Source: Betaproteobacteria bacterium
GTDB lineage: Bacteria; Pseudomonadota; Gammaproteobacteria; Burkholderiales; SG8-39
DNA: 23,602 bases
Assembly: GCA_011391295.1 (NCBI GenBank)
Contig: JAABQT010000003.1
Coordinates: 1-23,602 of the forward strand
Direction of reading: 5' to 3'
Below, piece after piece: positions 1 through 7,586 of this stretch (position 1 is the stretch's first letter; each line of letters begins with the position of its first letter). Under the pieces are notes generated by a model. The model was not told the origin of the DNA and did not search any database. It saw only the letters and a program-made list of their open reading frames with translations. The position numbers and the translations under genes were made by a program.

Positions 1-404
1 ACGGCTTCCCGCAGCACGAGTACTACCACCCGCAGCGCGGCATGGGCACGCTGATGTGCCATTACCGCCACCACGCGCACGGCGACCCGTTTTTTCATCC
101 GGGCCTGCAGGACATCACCGCGCACGTGGACTTCAGCGCGCTGGCGCGCGCCGCGACGGACGGCGGGCTGGAGATCCTCGGCTACGCCAACCAGGCGCAG
201 TTCCTGGTGAACTGCGGCATCACCGAGGTGCTGGAGCGGCAAGACGCCGCGGACGCCGCGCGCTACGCGCCGCGCGCCGCCGAGGCGCAGATGCTGCTCT
301 CGCCCGCTGAGATGGGGGAGTTGTTCAAGGTGCTCGCCGTGGGGCGCGGCGTGAGTCGGCCGCTGCTCGGCTTTGCGGGTGGCGAGCGTTCGCATACCCT
401 TTAG
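1..404 (+). CDS. MidA-family SAM-dependent methyltransferase, C-terminal part (partial)
   Basis: The gene enters from outside the window, and its last 133 residues are visible in frame 3. They begin GFPQHEYYHPQRG and run through a conserved CHYRHH segment, an HVDFSAL segment and a GYANQAQFL segment to a TAG stop. This pattern matches the C-terminal half of the COG1565/DUF185 (MidA, NDUFAF7) family. Mitochondrial NDUFAF7 methylates an arginine of the complex I NDUFS2 subunit; the bacterial target is not firmly known. The SAM-binding Rossmann part lies upstream of the window and cannot be checked. The stop lies four bases before the start of the cytochrome gene, so the two are probably cotranscribed. 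The family call is from remembered sequence patterns only. Confidence 0.85.
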   Translation, partial: GFPQHEYYHPQRGMGTLMCHYRHHAHGDPFFHPGLQDITAHVDFSALARAATDGGLEILGYANQAQFLVNCGITEVLERQDAADAARYAPRAAEAQMLLSPAEMGELFKVLAVGRGVSRPLLGFAGGERSHTL

Positions 405-408
405 TCCC

Positions 409-1056
409 ATGCGCCGCGCCGCCCTGCTGCTCCTCGCCTTGCCGCTGGCCGCCGTCGCCGACGAGATCGCCGATGCGAAGCGGCGCTGGGCGGACAGCCC
501 GCACGGGCCGATGCTCGAGCGCATCCTGCCACCGATCTTCGAGGCAAGGCAGCTGCCGCAGTCGAAGTCGACAGGCGCGCGGCTTGCCATTCAGTACTGC
601 GTGCAATGCCACAACCTGCCCAATCCGGCGATGCACCACGCGGAGAAATGGCCCACCATCGTCGAGCGCATGGTGCTGCGCATGGAGGGCAAGGGCAACC
701 TGGGTCGGCTGATGGCGGACATGATGGCCGGGGTGAAGGCGCCGCGCGCGAAGGAAACCGGTGTGCTCGTCGCCTACCTGCAGAAAAACGGCCAGAAGCC
801 GCTCAATCCGAAGAAATATCCCGAGGCTTACCGCGCGGCGGGCGAGTCGTTTCGCCTCGCCTGCAATCAGTGCCACGTGCTGCCGGACCCGCAACGCTAC
901 ACGGCCAAGCAGTGGCCCGCGGTGGTGGCGCGCATGCAGGAAAACATGGAATGGATGAACCGGGTCGTAGGCACCAAGCCGGTGCCGGGAGAGCCGCAGC
1001 TGCGCATCGAGGACATCAACGCCTTCCTGGCAAAGTACGCCAGGCAGGCGCGGTAG
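409..1056 (+). CDS. Periplasmic diheme c-type cytochrome
   Basis: A 215-residue protein with an N-terminal signal peptide (MRRAALLLLALPLAAVA, cleavage probably before ADE) and two haem-binding CXXCH motifs: CVQCH at residues 64-68 and CNQCH at 152-156. Each motif opens a repeat of the form CxxCHxLPxP...WPxxVxRM, so the protein seems to be a duplicated monohaem unit. The Met in each RM is a possible distal haem ligand. An ATG 36 bases upstream (373) is also in frame, but the 409 start puts the signal peptide at the N terminus and avoids overlap with the preceding gene. It probably carries electrons in the periplasm. Its redox partner cannot be told from the neighbours. Confidence 0.88.
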   Translation: MRRAALLLLALPLAAVADEIADAKRRWADSPHGPMLERILPPIFEARQLPQSKSTGARLAIQYCVQCHNLPNPAMHHAEKWPTIVERMVLRMEGKGNLGRLMADMMAGVKAPRAKETGVLVAYLQKNGQKPLNPKKYPEAYRAAGESFRLACNQCHVLPDPQRYTAKQWPAVVARMQENMEWMNRVVGTKPVPGEPQLRIEDINAFLAKYARQAR

Positions 1057-1063
1057 CGCGAGG

Positions 1064-1687
1064 CTACGGCGGTGTCGGCACCGCCATGCCGCGCGCCACC
1101 GCCGGCCGTGCCGCGATGAGGTCGAACCAGCGCTTCACCACCGGGTATTCGTTCAGGTCCACCTTGTGCCACTCGTGGCGCGCCACCCAGGGAAAGGTGG
1201 CGATGTCGGCGATGGAATACTCGTCGGCGAGAAAGGCCGCCTTCTGCAGGCGCTTGTCCAGCACGCCATACAGGCGCCGCGTCTCATCGGTATAGCGCTT
1301 GATGGCGTAGGGCACCTGTTCCTTTGCCGAGCGCAGGAAGTGGTGCGCCTGGCCGAACATCGGCCCGACGCCGCCCATCTGGAACATCAGCCACTGCAGC
1401 GCGACGTACCGGGCGCGCGCCGCCTGCGGCAGCAACTTCCCGGTCTTCTCCGACAGGTAGATCAGGATGGCGCCGGACTCGAACAGGCTGAGCGGTGTGC
1501 CGTCGGGGCCTTCGGGGTCGACGATCCCCGGAATGCGGTTGTTCGGGCTGATGGCGAGGAATTCGGGCCGGAACTGCTCGCCCTTGCCGATGTTCACCGG
1601 GAACACGCGATACGGCAGGCCGCATTCCTCCAGCATGATGGAAACCTTGCGGCCATTGGGCGTGCTCCAGGTGTGCAGGTCGATCAT
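1064..1687 (-). CDS. yfcG: Glutathione S-transferase, YfcG-type disulfide-bond oxidoreductase
   Basis: A 207-residue GST-fold protein beginning MIDLHTWSTPNGRKVS. The N-terminal thioredoxin-like half contains TPNG near residues 9-12, the glutathione-site segment ISPNNRIPGIVD and the FESGAILIYLSEKTG motif. The helical C-terminal half contains GGVGPMFGQAHHF and YSIADIATFPW. These segments follow E. coli YfcG closely; that enzyme binds GSSG and acts as a disulfide-bond reductase rather than a classical transferase. The frame stays open upstream, but the ATG at 1687 gives the family N terminus. It is convergent with the cytochrome gene, with only 7 bases between the stops, and about 54 bases separate it from the divergent small membrane protein gene. 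Confidence 0.9.
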   Translation of the reverse strand: MIDLHTWSTPNGRKVSIMLEECGLPYRVFPVNIGKGEQFRPEFLAISPNNRIPGIVDPEGPDGTPLSLFESGAILIYLSEKTGKLLPQAARARYVALQWLMFQMGGVGPMFGQAHHFLRSAKEQVPYAIKRYTDETRRLYGVLDKRLQKAAFLADEYSIADIATFPWVARHEWHKVDLNEYPVVKRWFDLIAARPAVARGMAVPTPP

Positions 1688-1741
1688 GTCGCAAATCCTC
1701 GGTGGCGGTGCAGGGCGCGCGAGTTTATCCTGTCGACGCCG

Positions 1742-1936
1742 ATGATTAAGTGGCTGTTCACCATCTTTCTCGCGCTCGCCGTGCTGGCGATCGCCACGCC
1801 CTGGCTCGCGCGCCTCGGCGTGGGACGGCTCCCTGGCGACTTGAGGTTCAGCATGCGCGGCAGGAACTATTCCCTGCCGTTTGCCAGCACGCTGCTCTTT
1901 TGCCTCGTCGCCTGGGGAATCGGGCGACTGATCTGA
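1742..1936 (+). CDS. DUF2905 family small membrane protein
   Basis: A 64-residue protein with two predicted membrane segments (about residues 4-24 and 48-62) flanking a conserved turn, GRLPGDLRFSMRGRNYSLPF. This matches the small DUF2905 proteins, which are common in bacteria and of unknown function. The ATG at 1742 begins MIKWLF; no clear Shine-Dalgarno sequence precedes it. It is divergent from the YfcG-type gene and convergent with the small lysine-rich protein gene. The family call rests on the GxLPGD...G..Y.P pattern and the length. Confidence 0.8.
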   Translation: MIKWLFTIFLALAVLAIATPWLARLGVGRLPGDLRFSMRGRNYSLPFASTLLFCLVAWGIGRLI

Positions 1937-1976
1937 CCGCCTCAAAGCCCCGAGGCCGAGGATTTCCCCAACTGGA

Positions 1977-2228
1977 TTACCGGTGCTTGTTTCCGGCCGC
2001 TTCGCCCCGGTAACGCCTTCTTGCCGCCTCTTTTTCCAAATCCCGCTCCTTGGCCAGGGCAGTGACTCTTTTCAGCTCGTCCGCTTTTGCTTCCTTGCGC
2101 GCTTGCACCTGCAACGCCTTTTCTTCCTCCGTCGGCGGCTCCCAATCGAGGAATTTCGGCCTCAAATTTCTGAAAAAAACGCTGGAGGATTCCTTCTCCT
2201 TCTTTGCCTTCACCTTTTTGGCTTTCAC
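1977..2228 (-). CDS. Small lysine-rich hypothetical protein
   Basis: An 83-residue, highly charged protein that I do not recognise. It opens with a lysine-rich stretch (MKAKKVKAKKEKESSS), has a short aromatic centre (FFRNLRPKFLDWEPP) and continues as an E/K/R/A-rich probable helix. There is no signal peptide or membrane segment. The start is a GTG at 2228 preceded five bases upstream by AAGGAG, the main reason to treat it as a real gene. It lies 47 bases downstream of cca on the same strand and may be the last gene of that operon. The basic N terminus could contact nucleic acid, but that is a guess from composition. Confidence 0.6.
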   Translation of the reverse strand: MKAKKVKAKKEKESSSVFFRNLRPKFLDWEPPTEEEKALQVQARKEAKADELKRVTALAKERDLEKEAARRRYRGEAAGNKHR

Positions 2229-2275
2229 TTCGACTCCTTACCCGGTCGCACTTGGTAGATGATCAGTTTACGCCC

Positions 2276-3337
2276 TCAGACCTCGTCTCGCAGCGCCGAT
2301 GCGATCGCCTGCTCGCGCGCACGCTCGACCCGCATCGCGATGTTCCCGGGTGCTTCGCGCGCGATGGCGCCGGCATCCACGGACGCCGCCGCGTCGAGCG
2401 CTTTCCTCACTAATTCGAGTTTCAGATCAGGCTGCGCGAGCCGCGCTGCCTGGAGTAACAGCTCGAAGCGATCGCGCCGGCGAATGGCATCGCCGCGCTT
2501 GAGCAGACCCACCAGCTGCCCCGGTGTCTGCGCGCCGAGCAAGGGCTTGCATCGGCTGGCCGTCACCGCCAGCTCGCGCTCCTCGTTCGGCGCCCGGATT
2601 CGATCGCACAGCGCCTCGATCACCTCGGGTGCCAGGCCCCATGTGAGCACCGCAAAGCGCACCGCCGATGGCGCACCCGCCAGCGCTGCGCGCTCGAGCG
2701 CAGCGCGATCCGCACTCAGTTCGGGCAACAGGCGCGCAGCGAGCCCGCAACCCTCGAGCACTTCGAGCATGCGCGCCGGATGCTTCTCCATCAGGCCACG
2801 CGAGAACTCCTGCCACACGCGCTCGGCGACCAGATGGTCGGCTTCGCCCAGCTCCACCATGCGGCGCATCAGCGCCTGCGTCTCCTCGGCGATGCGAAAA
2901 CCGAGTCGCGCGACGAAGCGCGCCACGCGCAGGATGCGCACGGGGTCTTCCTCGAATGCCTCGCTCACGTGGCGCAGTACACCGTCACGCAGGTCCTTCT
3001 CCCCACCGAACGGATCGACCAGGCGCCCCGCCTCGTCCTTTGCCATGGCGTTGATGGTGAGGTCGCGCCGCGCCAGGTCGGCTTCGAGAGTCACCTCGGG
3101 CGCGGCGTACACGGTAAAGCCCTTGTAGCCGCGGCCGCTCTTCCTCTCGGTACGCGCGAGCGCGTACTCCTCGTGCGTCTGCGGATGCAGGAATACCGGG
3201 AAGTCCTTGCCCACCGGCCGGTATCCCGCCTGTGCCATTTCTTCCGGCGTGGCGCCGACCACCACCCAGTCGCGATCCACGACCGGCAGTCCGAGCAGTT
3301 CGTCCCGCACCGCGCCGCCGACGACGTAAGCCTTCAC
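2276..3337 (-). CDS. cca: CCA tRNA nucleotidyltransferase, short form without a visible HD domain
   Basis: A 353-residue class II nucleotidyltransferase that adds or repairs the 3' CCA of tRNAs. The N terminus has the GGAVRD motif (residues 7-12), the metal-binding pair D21/D23 in DRDW, the [10 protein letters not shown] motif (90-99) and the [12 protein letters not shown] helix (130-141). The family's E. coli member is about 412 residues and has a C-terminal HD phosphohydrolase domain. Here the C-terminal part is shorter and I see no HD pair. The start is a GTG at 3337 overlapping the TGA of the upstream GST gene (GTGA), which implies translational coupling. The frame is open further upstream, but that stretch is antisense-like and out of frame with the GST gene. 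Confidence 0.92.
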   Translation of the reverse strand: MKAYVVGGAVRDELLGLPVVDRDWVVVGATPEEMAQAGYRPVGKDFPVFLHPQTHEEYALARTERKSGRGYKGFTVYAAPEVTLEADLARRDLTINAMAKDEAGRLVDPFGGEKDLRDGVLRHVSEAFEEDPVRILRVARFVARLGFRIAEETQALMRRMVELGEADHLVAERVWQEFSRGLMEKHPARMLEVLEGCGLAARLLPELSADRAALERAALAGAPSAVRFAVLTWGLAPEVIEALCDRIRAPNEERELAVTASRCKPLLGAQTPGQLVGLLKRGDAIRRRDRFELLLQAARLAQPDLKLELVRKALDAAASVDAGAIAREAPGNIAMRVERAREQAIASALRDEV

Positions 3338-3969
3338 GCGTACTGTTCGAATTGCGCCAGCGACTCCGTCTCGCGCTCCGCGTCGCCAATCCACTCCTGC
3401 AGTGCGGGCAACGCGAGCACCGCGTCGGCGTAGGCGCGGCAGGCCCCTTGCAGCTCGACTGCATAGGTGCGAACGCGCAGCACGACCGGCGCGTACATGG
3501 CGTCGGCTGCGCAGAAAGCACCGAACAGGAACGGGCCGCGACACTCGCTCCAGATTTCCTTGACGCGCGCGATCTCGGCGAGCACTTCGGGCGTGCGCCC
3601 CTTGCCCGGATGGCGCTTGCGGATGTTCATGCTCATGTGCTGGCGCAGGTTGGGAAAGCCCGAGTGCATTTCGGCCGAAATCGAGCGTGCCCGCGCTCGC
3701 AGCGCCGCGTCCGCCGGCCACACGCGTGGATCGCGCTCGGCCAGGGTTTCGAGGATCGCGAGCGAATCCCACACCCGCGTTGCGCCATCCACCAGGCAGG
3801 GCACTTTGCCCGTGGGCGAATGCTTGAGGAGCTCCTGCTTCGAGCTCGCACCATAGAGGGGGATGCGCAGTTCCTGGAATGGCATGCCGAGCACCTTCAT
3901 CGCCAGCCACGGCCGCAGCGACCAGGAGGAGTAGTTCTTGTTGCCGATGACCAGCAGCGGCACTGCCAT
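3334..3969 (-). CDS. Glutathione S-transferase family protein
   Basis: A 211-residue GST-fold protein. The N-terminal part has [16 protein letters not shown], where a serine of the SSWS segment is the likely glutathione-activating residue, then [11 protein letters not shown] and [13 protein letters not shown] (glutathione gamma-glutamyl site). A helical half follows, containing [22 protein letters not shown]. It resembles a common proteobacterial zeta/theta-like GST group of unknown substrate. The start ATG at 3969 shares one base with the stop of the upstream epimerase gene (TGATG), and its own stop overlaps the cca start. It is therefore the third gene of a tightly packed operon. Confidence 0.87.
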   Translation of the reverse strand: MAVPLLVIGNKNYSSWSLRPWLAMKVLGMPFQELRIPLYGASSKQELLKHSPTGKVPCLVDGATRVWDSLAILETLAERDPRVWPADAALRARARSISAEMHSGFPNLRQHMSMNIRKRHPGKGRTPEVLAEIARVKEIWSECRGPFLFGAFCAADAMYAPVVLRVRTYAVELQGACRAYADAVLALPALQEWIGDAERETESLAQFEQYA

Positions 3970-4943
3970 CAGCGCCTCGCGTGGCGGCGCAGGTGCGGAT
4001 AGCGCACGCGCGCGCCGGCGGGCGCGAGCCAGCCCGGGGCCAGCGCCTCGAGCGCCGACGGCGCGATGCCGAAGGGAAACGGCCCCGCGCACACGCTGGG
4101 CACCTGCATCGACAGGACGTTGTCGCGCGTCATCAGTTTGACCGGCAGGAGTTCCATCATGCGTGCCTGCGCGAGCGAGAGTCGGGCACCCAGGCCGATC
4201 ACCTGCCGGCGCCGGCCGGTGATCGCGCACACCGCCTGCACCAACTCCCGCAGCGTGTATTCGCGCGGGCCGCCGAGATCGTAGCGCTCGCCGCAGGACG
4301 CGCGCTCATCGAGCGCGGCCACGAACGCAGCCGCCACATCGCCCACGTACACCGGCTGCAAACGCGCCTGGGGACAGGGAAGCACCAGCACCGGGAGGAA
4401 CTTCGCCAGCAGCGCGAACAGGTTGAGAAAGGCATCCTCCGGCCCGAAAATCACGGACGGTCGGAACACCGTCACGGCGAGGTCTTCCGCGGCGAGCGCC
4501 ACCCGCTCGCCGATGCCCTTGGAACGCAGGTACTCGGAGGGAGCGCCGGGGTCGGCGCCCAGCGCGCTCATGTGCAAGAGCCGTTTCACGCCCGCTGCGC
4601 GGCATGCATTCACCACCGCCTGCGGCAACTCCACGTGCACGCGCGCGAAATCCGGGCCGTAGTCGTTGGGGCCGCGCTCGTCGCGCCGGCCGCGCCGGCT
4701 GTGCAGCACGCCGGCGAGATTCACCACCGCGTCGCAACCGTCGGCGAGCCGCGTCAGCTCGCCTGGCTGGTCGAGGTCGGCCTCGATCACCTCCACCGTG
4801 GGCAGCAAGATCAGGTGCTTGGCACGCTCGCGCCGCCGCGTCGGCACGACGACGTGCGCGCCGCGCGCCGCCAGCACCGCCACCAGGTGCCGGCCGACGA
4901 AGCCCGAGCCGCCGACGACCAGGACGTTCTCGTGCCGCTTCAT
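3969..4943 (-). CDS. NAD(P)-binding epimerase-like protein, complex I NDUFA9 subunit family
   Basis: A 324-residue atypical or extended short-chain dehydrogenase fold. The N terminus has the nucleotide-binding [12 protein letters not shown] motif (residues 9-20), followed by AVVNLAGVL, a serine at about 126 and Y138-x3-K142. [15 protein letters not shown] then [11 protein letters not shown] and [14 protein letters not shown] are hallmarks of the NDUFA9-like epimerase family. Mitochondrial NDUFA9 is a complex I accessory subunit; many bacterial relatives are free-standing and of unknown substrate. The ATG at 4943 overlaps the stop of slt (ATGA), which supports the start and coupling to slt. 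Confidence 0.87.
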   Translation of the reverse strand: MKRHENVLVVGGSGFVGRHLVAVLAARGAHVVVPTRRRERAKHLILLPTVEVIEADLDQPGELTRLADGCDAVVNLAGVLHSRRGRRDERGPNDYGPDFARVHVELPQAVVNACRAAGVKRLLHMSALGADPGAPSEYLRSKGIGERVALAAEDLAVTVFRPSVIFGPEDAFLNLFALLAKFLPVLVLPCPQARLQPVYVGDVAAAFVAALDERASCGERYDLGGPREYTLRELVQAVCAITGRRRQVIGLGARLSLAQARMMELLPVKLMTRDNVLSMQVPSVCAGPFPFGIAPSALEALAPGWLAPAGARVRYPHLRRHARR

Positions 4944-6871
4944 GGCAGCTCGTCGTCGGGCAGCGCCAGCGCGTCGCGGCCCGGAATGATGCCGATGCGC
5001 CGCTTGAGCGAGGCGCTGCGGCCTTCCAGCAGCAGGGCGTAATGCACGGTGTTCGCCATCACGCGCTTCACGTACTCGCGCGTTTCGGAAAACGGAATGG
5101 ATTCGACGAAGATCGCGCCCTCGGTCGCCTGCGCGGGCCGCCAGCGGCGCGCGCGATTGGGCCCCGCGTTGTAGGCGGCCGAGGCGAGCACCGGATGGCC
5201 GGTGCCATCGAGCACGTACCTGAGATAGCGCGTGCCGAGCGTCACGTTGGTTTCGACCTCGGCGACGCGCTTTGCCGTATAGCCCTTGTAGCCGATGCGC
5301 TGCGCCACCCAGCGCGCGGTGTGCGGCAGCAGCTGCATCAGGCCGGTGGCACCGGCGCCCGAGCGTGCATCGACGATGAACCGGCTCTCCTGCCGCACCA
5401 GGCCAAGTACCCAGGCTTCCTCCAGTTCGTAGGCGAGTGCGTATTCCTTGAACACGCCGCGAAACGGCGCCAGGTAGCGCACGCGGTAGTCGTGCAGGCG
5501 CTCGGTACGGCCCGCGGTATTGATGGCGCGGTCGTACACGCCCGCCCGGCGTGCCAGCTCGGCCGCGGCCAGCAGGCGCCGGTCGTCCATGTGCCGCACG
5601 GCGAAGATCCACTCGCTGGTCGCCTCGGTGCGCAGGCCAAGACGGAACAGTTCCAGCGCGCGTACCAGTTCGGGCTCGCGCCGTGCCACATCGACCTGCG
5701 CTTCGCTCGGCTCGTGGTGGGGCGGCAAGGTTGCCTCGCCGCCCAGCTCCTCGGTGGCGAGCAGGCTGTAATAGATCGGCTGGCCGGCAATCCTGAGGTA
5801 GTGCTCGCGCGCACCCTGCGCATCGCCCTGCGCGTCGAGCGCGCGGCCGTACCAGTAGGTCCACGCCAGGTCCTGGCGCGCATCGGCCGACATCGGGTCG
5901 ATGGCGTCGCGCACTTGCTGCCAGCGGCCGGCGCGCAGCGCGGCGCGCGCCTTCCACGCCAGCTGCTCGTCGGTGAGCGGCGTCGCGCCGGCGCGTGCGA
6001 ACCACTCGAGCGCGTTGTCGTCGAGATCGAACGCCGCCTGCGCGGCGATGCGCGCCCACAGGTATTCGCGCTCCTGCCGCGGCAAGCTCGCGCCGAGCGC
6101 GCCCTCGAGAACCCCGGCGGCGGCACGCGCATCGCTGCGCGCCAGGCGCGTCGCCGCGAACACCACCATCTCGCGCGCCGCACGGGGCGCGAGGTCGCGC
6201 GGCGGATGCTCGAGCAGGCGCTTGGGCGAGGTGGCGGCCTGCGTCAGCAGGGGCTCGTCGGGCTGCTCCGCGACCGGCAGGGCGCCCAGGGCGCGGCGCG
6301 CGGCACTGATCCGGGAATTCGCCAGCAGCACGCGCACGCGCTGCCAGATGCCATCCGCGTCGAGGGCGCCGGTTTTCAGCAGCGTCTCGGCGAGCGCGAG
6401 GCAGCCGTCGGGCAGCTCGCGCGGTTCAAGCCAGGCGGTACGCGCCTCCACGCCGGCGTCGGCGTCGCCGCGCGCCAGGCGCGCGCTCCACGCGTAGCAG
6501 CGGATCTCGAGGTCATCCTGCACCAGCGGTCCGAGCTCGCGCTCGAAATCCTGCCATGCGGCGCGCCGGCCGAATTCCCTCAGCCAGTCGGCGCGCAACA
6601 GGTCGGCGAGGTAGGTCCCCGCGTGCCGCTGGAGGAAACTGCGCACGTCGTGCGGCTTGGCCTCGTCGATGCGCAGGCTGAAGCCCCAGTATTGCGCCCA
6701 CGGCTCCAGCGCGTGGCCCTGCAGCGCGGCCGCGTAGCGTGCGAGTTTGTCAGGATCGCCGGCGCGGTAGGCCGCGTGCGCGCCGAGCACGGCATCGTCG
6801 TTTGCGCGCACTGCACCTGCAGCGAGCAGCACGCAGCCCAGTGCTATAGTCAGGAAACGCCTATAAATCAT
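4940..6871 (-). CDS. slt: Soluble lytic murein transglycosylase
   Basis: A 643-residue periplasmic enzyme that cleaves the MurNAc-GlcNAc bond of peptidoglycan with formation of a 1,6-anhydro end. It has a signal peptide (residues 1-23, ending AVRA), then a long alpha-helical superhelix (about 25-450) typical of Slt70. The C-terminal catalytic domain has VRQESRF with catalytic Glu495, GATGLMQLLPHTA (507-519) and ASAAYNAGPNR (563-573). Length matches Slt70 (about 645). It is the first gene of the slt / NDUFA9-like / GST / cca operon. Only 21 bases separate its ATG from the divergent cyclo-ligase start, and a possible minus-strand -10 (TATTCT at 6878-6883) would start transcription at or next to the ATG. 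Confidence 0.93.
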   Translation of the reverse strand: MIYRRFLTIALGCVLLAAGAVRANDDAVLGAHAAYRAGDPDKLARYAAALQGHALEPWAQYWGFSLRIDEAKPHDVRSFLQRHAGTYLADLLRADWLREFGRRAAWQDFERELGPLVQDDLEIRCYAWSARLARGDADAGVEARTAWLEPRELPDGCLALAETLLKTGALDADGIWQRVRVLLANSRISAARRALGALPVAEQPDEPLLTQAATSPKRLLEHPPRDLAPRAAREMVVFAATRLARSDARAAAGVLEGALGASLPRQEREYLWARIAAQAAFDLDDNALEWFARAGATPLTDEQLAWKARAALRAGRWQQVRDAIDPMSADARQDLAWTYWYGRALDAQGDAQGAREHYLRIAGQPIYYSLLATEELGGEATLPPHHEPSEAQVDVARREPELVRALELFRLGLRTEATSEWIFAVRHMDDRRLLAAAELARRAGVYDRAINTAGRTERLHDYRVRYLAPFRGVFKEYALAYELEEAWVLGLVRQESRFIVDARSGAGATGLMQLLPHTARWVAQRIGYKGYTAKRVAEVETNVTLGTRYLRYVLDGTGHPVLASAAYNAGPNRARRWRPAQATEGAIFVESIPFSETREYVKRVMANTVHYALLLEGRSASLKRRIGIIPGRDALALPDDELP

Positions 6872-6887
6872 GCACTAAGAATAGCAC
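6841..6887. repeat. 7-bp inverted repeat across the slt / cyclo-ligase start region
   Basis: GTGCTAT at 6841-6847 is matched by its reverse complement ATAGCAC at 6881-6887, 33 bases apart, in the most AT-rich patch of this stretch. The patch also holds TATAAA (6862-6867, plus strand) and TATTCT (6883-6878, minus strand), both possible -10 elements for the two divergent genes. The repeat could be an operator half-site pair or chance; a 7-bp match at this distance is not significant on its own. Confidence 0.35.
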
Positions 6888-6892
6888 GCGCA

Positions 6893-7561
6893 ATGCCGCC
6901 CGAAGAACTGAAAGCCTGGCGCAAGACCGAGCGCGAACGGCTGATCGCGGCCCGGATGGCGCTCGATGAGCGGACCGTGGACGCCGTCCGGCGCGCGATC
7001 GACAGTCACCTGGAACGCGGCTTCCCCGGCCTGCGCGCCGCCACCGTGGCCTTTTGCTGGCCGATCCGCAACGAGTACGACGCGCGCCATCTGGCGAAAA
7101 CGCTGCGCGCAGCCGGTGCGTTGACCGCGCTGCCGGTGGTGGTGGCGCCGAAAACACCCCTGGTGTTCCGCGAGTGGCATCCCGGGGTGACCTTGGCGCG
7201 CGGGCCACTCGACATTCCCTACCCCGTCGGCTCGCGCGCGCTCGAGCCCAGCGCGGTGCTGCTGCCGATGAACGGCTGGGACGCGCAGGGCTTTCGCCTC
7301 GGCTACGGCGGCGGTTTCTTCGACCGCACGCTGGCCGCCCTGGAGCAAAAACCGCAGTTGATCGGCGTGAGCTACGAGCTCGCGCGCATGGCGAGCATCC
7401 ACCCGCAACCCTGGGACGTCCCGATGGACTACGTGGTGACCGAACGCGGCGTGTACCGTCGCGACGCGCAGGAGCTTGTGTTCCTCGGCGCGCCCGGGCC
7501 GACGAGCGAGCTCGCCTCGCCAGTGTGCAGTGCCGACGAGCGCCTCCTGCGCGGCGACTAG
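6893..7561 (+). CDS. 5-formyltetrahydrofolate cyclo-ligase
   Basis: A 222-residue protein that converts 5-formyl-THF to 5,10-methenyl-THF with ATP, returning the storage folate to the one-carbon pool. The C-terminal half has the family signature LGYGGGFFDRTL (136-147), preceded by AVLLPMNGWDAQGFR. The N-terminal part has the basic segment WRKTERERLIAARM and FCWPIRNEYD (54-63). The ATG at 6893 is the first codon after the divergent slt start. No strong Shine-Dalgarno is visible. The gene is convergent with ilvA with 25 bases between stops. In E. coli the homologue ygfA follows 6S RNA, but there is no room for that here. Confidence 0.92.
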   Translation: MPPEELKAWRKTERERLIAARMALDERTVDAVRRAIDSHLERGFPGLRAATVAFCWPIRNEYDARHLAKTLRAAGALTALPVVVAPKTPLVFREWHPGVTLARGPLDIPYPVGSRALEPSAVLLPMNGWDAQGFRLGYGGGFFDRTLAALEQKPQLIGVSYELARMASIHPQPWDVPMDYVVTERGVYRRDAQELVFLGAPGPTSELASPVCSADERLLRGD

Positions 7562-7586
7562 CGCTCCAGCGGCAGCGTGCGCGCGG

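Noticed and set aside
373-408. Upstream ATG of the cytochrome gene.
   Set aside because: It would overlap the MidA gene and place twelve residues before the signal peptide; the 409 start is cleaner.
1688-1945. N-terminal extension of the YfcG-type protein.
   Set aside because: It lies antisense to the DUF2905-type gene, and MIDLHTW at 1687 is the family start.
1937-1976. Weak GCCTC/GAGGC hairpin between the DUF2905-type and lysine-rich genes.
   Set aside because: The stem is five bases with no T run, so it is not a convincing terminator.
2276-3910. A 544-residue extension of the CCA enzyme.
   Set aside because: The extra N terminus is out of frame over the GST gene; the family N terminus [12 protein letters not shown] begins at the GTG at 3337.
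4604-7561. A 985-residue open frame on the plus strand.
   Set aside because: Most of it is antisense to slt and the epimerase gene and has arginine/alanine-rich low-complexity sequence; only its last part is the real cyclo-ligase gene (6893-7561).
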